From NCBI GenBank assembly GCA_913050105.1, contig CAJWZN010000085.1, forward strand, positions 1 to 5,288: a stretch of 5,288 nucleotides of DNA, read 5' to 3'. How positions within the stretch are numbered: position 1 is the stretch's first letter; the number at the start of each line of letters is the position of its first letter. This DNA is from an uncultured Synechococcus sp. GTDB lineage: Bacteria > Cyanobacteriota > Cyanobacteriia > PCC-6307 > Cyanobiaceae. A program made the translations under genes and the position numbers. Positions 4,282-5,288 of the stretch are shown one piece after another. The notes below the pieces were generated by a model. It saw nothing but the letters and a program-made list of their open reading frames with translations. It ran no database searches and had not been told where the DNA came from.

Positions 4282-5288
4282 ATGCCAAAACGCATTCCGG
4301 TCACCGTCGTCACTGGTTTTCTTGGTGCTGGCAAGACCACGGTCTTGAGACATTTGCTCACTCACAGCGGCAAGCGTCTGGCTGTGATGGTCAACGAGTT
4401 CGGAAGTGTTGGCCTTGATGGAGATCTGATTCGCAGTTGTGGCTTCTGCCCAGAGGATGAGGTTGAGGGTCGACTTGTTGAGCTGAACAACGGCTGCCTA
4501 TGTTGCACTGTTCAGGATGACTTCCTGCCAACGATGCAGACGTTGCTGGAACGATCTGATGATCTGGACGGCATCGTTGTTGAAACCAGTGGGCTGGCGC
4601 TGCCTCGGCCGTTGCTTCAGGCCTTGGAATGGCCGGAAATCAGAAATCGCGTGCACGTCAATGGGGTTGTCACCCTGGTGGATGGTGAGGCCCTTGCCGC
4701 TGGCAGCCCAGTTGCAGACGTCAAGGCTCTCGAGCGTCAGCGCGAGGAAGATCCAAGCCTTGATCACATCACCGCTATCGACGATCTGTTTCGCGATCAG
4801 CTTCAAGCAGCGGATCTGGTGTTGATCAGCCGAGCTGATCAATTGTCAGCCGAACAGCTGTCAGCGCTTCGGGAAGAACTGGAGCAAAAAGTCAGGAAAG
4901 GAACTGCCTTTCTGCCTGTGGCTCAGGGCAACATCGATACCTCGGTTGTGCTGGGTCTCGACCATCACCCCGCTCTCGCTCAAGACGCTCCTGAGGATCA
5001 TGCTCATGTGCATCATCATCACAGTCAGAACGATCACCACAATGAGGTGCATGAACATCACGATCACAGCCACGTAGAAGTTGTGGGCCGTGGTGTGCAG
5101 ATTGAGGCTGAACTGGATCGGGCTCGGCTGGAATCTTTGCTGCCTCAATTAGTGAGCGACCATCAGGTGCTAAGGCTCAAAGGTCGTCTTTGGATACCGG
5201 GAAAAACTTTGCCGTTACAGATACAAATGGTGGGTCCACGGCTGAACAGCTGGTTTGAGGCGGCTCCTGATCGAGCATGGAGGCCTGA
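4282..5288 (+). CDS. cobW: CobW-type GTPase metallochaperone (cobalamin type), 3' end outside window
   Basis: The frame opens at ATG 4282 and is still open at the right edge after 335 codons; the final TGA of the window is out of frame. It is a G3E (COG0523) P-loop GTPase: Walker A G12-F-L-G-A-G-K-T19, V37-N-E-F-G41, the metal-binding C72-L-C-C75 in N-N-G-C-L-C-C-T, and E101-T-S-G-L-A-L-P108. The E-T-S-G-L-A-L-P form and the run D-D-F-L-P-T-M-Q-T-L-L-E-R match CobW of cobalamin synthesis, as I recall the Pseudomonas denitrificans protein, rather than zinc-type relatives (E-T-T-G-L-A-D-P). CobW is thought to deliver Co2+ for corrin cobalt insertion. The base-recognition motif is S183-R-A-D186 instead of N-K-x-D. 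Residues 240-264 hold 13 His, then a CobW C-terminal domain begins (V-L-R-L-K-G, I-P-G-K). Perhaps 30 residues are missing. The 5-bp gap to the pentapeptide gene leaves no room for its own leader, and no Shine-Dalgarno sequence is evident. Confidence 0.93.
   Translation, partial: MPKRIPVTVVTGFLGAGKTTVLRHLLTHSGKRLAVMVNEFGSVGLDGDLIRSCGFCPEDEVEGRLVELNNGCLCCTVQDDFLPTMQTLLERSDDLDGIVVETSGLALPRPLLQALEWPEIRNRVHVNGVVTLVDGEALAAGSPVADVKALERQREEDPSLDHITAIDDLFRDQLQAADLVLISRADQLSAEQLSALREELEQKVRKGTAFLPVAQGNIDTSVVLGLDHHPALAQDAPEDHAHVHHHHSQNDHHNEVHEHHDHSHVEVVGRGVQIEAELDRARLESLLPQLVSDHQVLRLKGRLWIPGKTLPLQIQMVGPRLNSWFEAAPDRAWRP

Noticed and set aside
1..5288. HIP1 octamers (GCGATCGC), insertion sequences, tRNA genes or CRISPR repeats
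   Set aside because: None was found by reading; CGATCG cores occur (for example near 1389) but without the full octamer, and no repeat array or tRNA-like cloverleaf was noticed.

Overview
The window reads as a compact chromosomal segment of a marine picocyanobacterium (Synechococcus/Cyanobium type). This is a judgement from recalled protein families and gene order, not from a search. The supporting signs are a 6-phosphogluconolactonase / CIA30 / IlvD neighbourhood, a secreted pentapeptide-repeat protein of the cyanobacterial lumenal type, a cobalamin-type CobW, moderately GC-rich coding sequence and very short intergenic gaps. I saw no tRNA, rRNA, mobile element, CRISPR array or prophage gene.

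Layout. (1) Bases 1-1070, plus strand: the 3' end of a probable 6-phosphogluconolactonase gene, overlapped by a CIA30-domain gene, followed 4 bp later by an unrecognised 121-residue protein. (2) Bases 1071-3710, minus strand: a tight three-gene cluster, transcribed in the order UPRT-like protein, small membrane/coiled-coil protein, ilvD, with gaps of 36 and 45 bp. It converges on the first cluster with no intergenic base between the two stop codons. (3) Bases 3711-3766: a 56-bp divergent spacer that must serve both sides. (4) Bases 3767-5288, plus strand: a secreted pentapeptide-repeat protein and, 5 bp downstream, a CobW metallochaperone gene that runs off the window end still open. No gap reaches 300 bases; almost everything is coding.

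How the genes fit together. The left cluster joins an oxidative pentose-phosphate enzyme, which yields NADPH with its pathway partners, to a CIA30-fold protein. The minus-strand cluster ends in ilvD, the third common step of branched-chain amino acid synthesis, but its two upstream genes have no evident role there. The right cluster pairs a probable thylakoid-lumen or periplasmic protein with a metal-delivery GTPase.

The items most worth a second look are: the UPRT-like protein, which keeps the fold of uracil phosphoribosyltransferase but has lost its PRPP loop and other substrate-site residues; a near-palindrome built from the abutting stop codons of the 121-aa gene and ilvD, so that both proteins end in the same Q-P tail; and a CobW with 13 histidines in 25 residues and an altered base-recognition motif (SRAD). 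I did not find convincing evidence of a wholly new multi-gene system.
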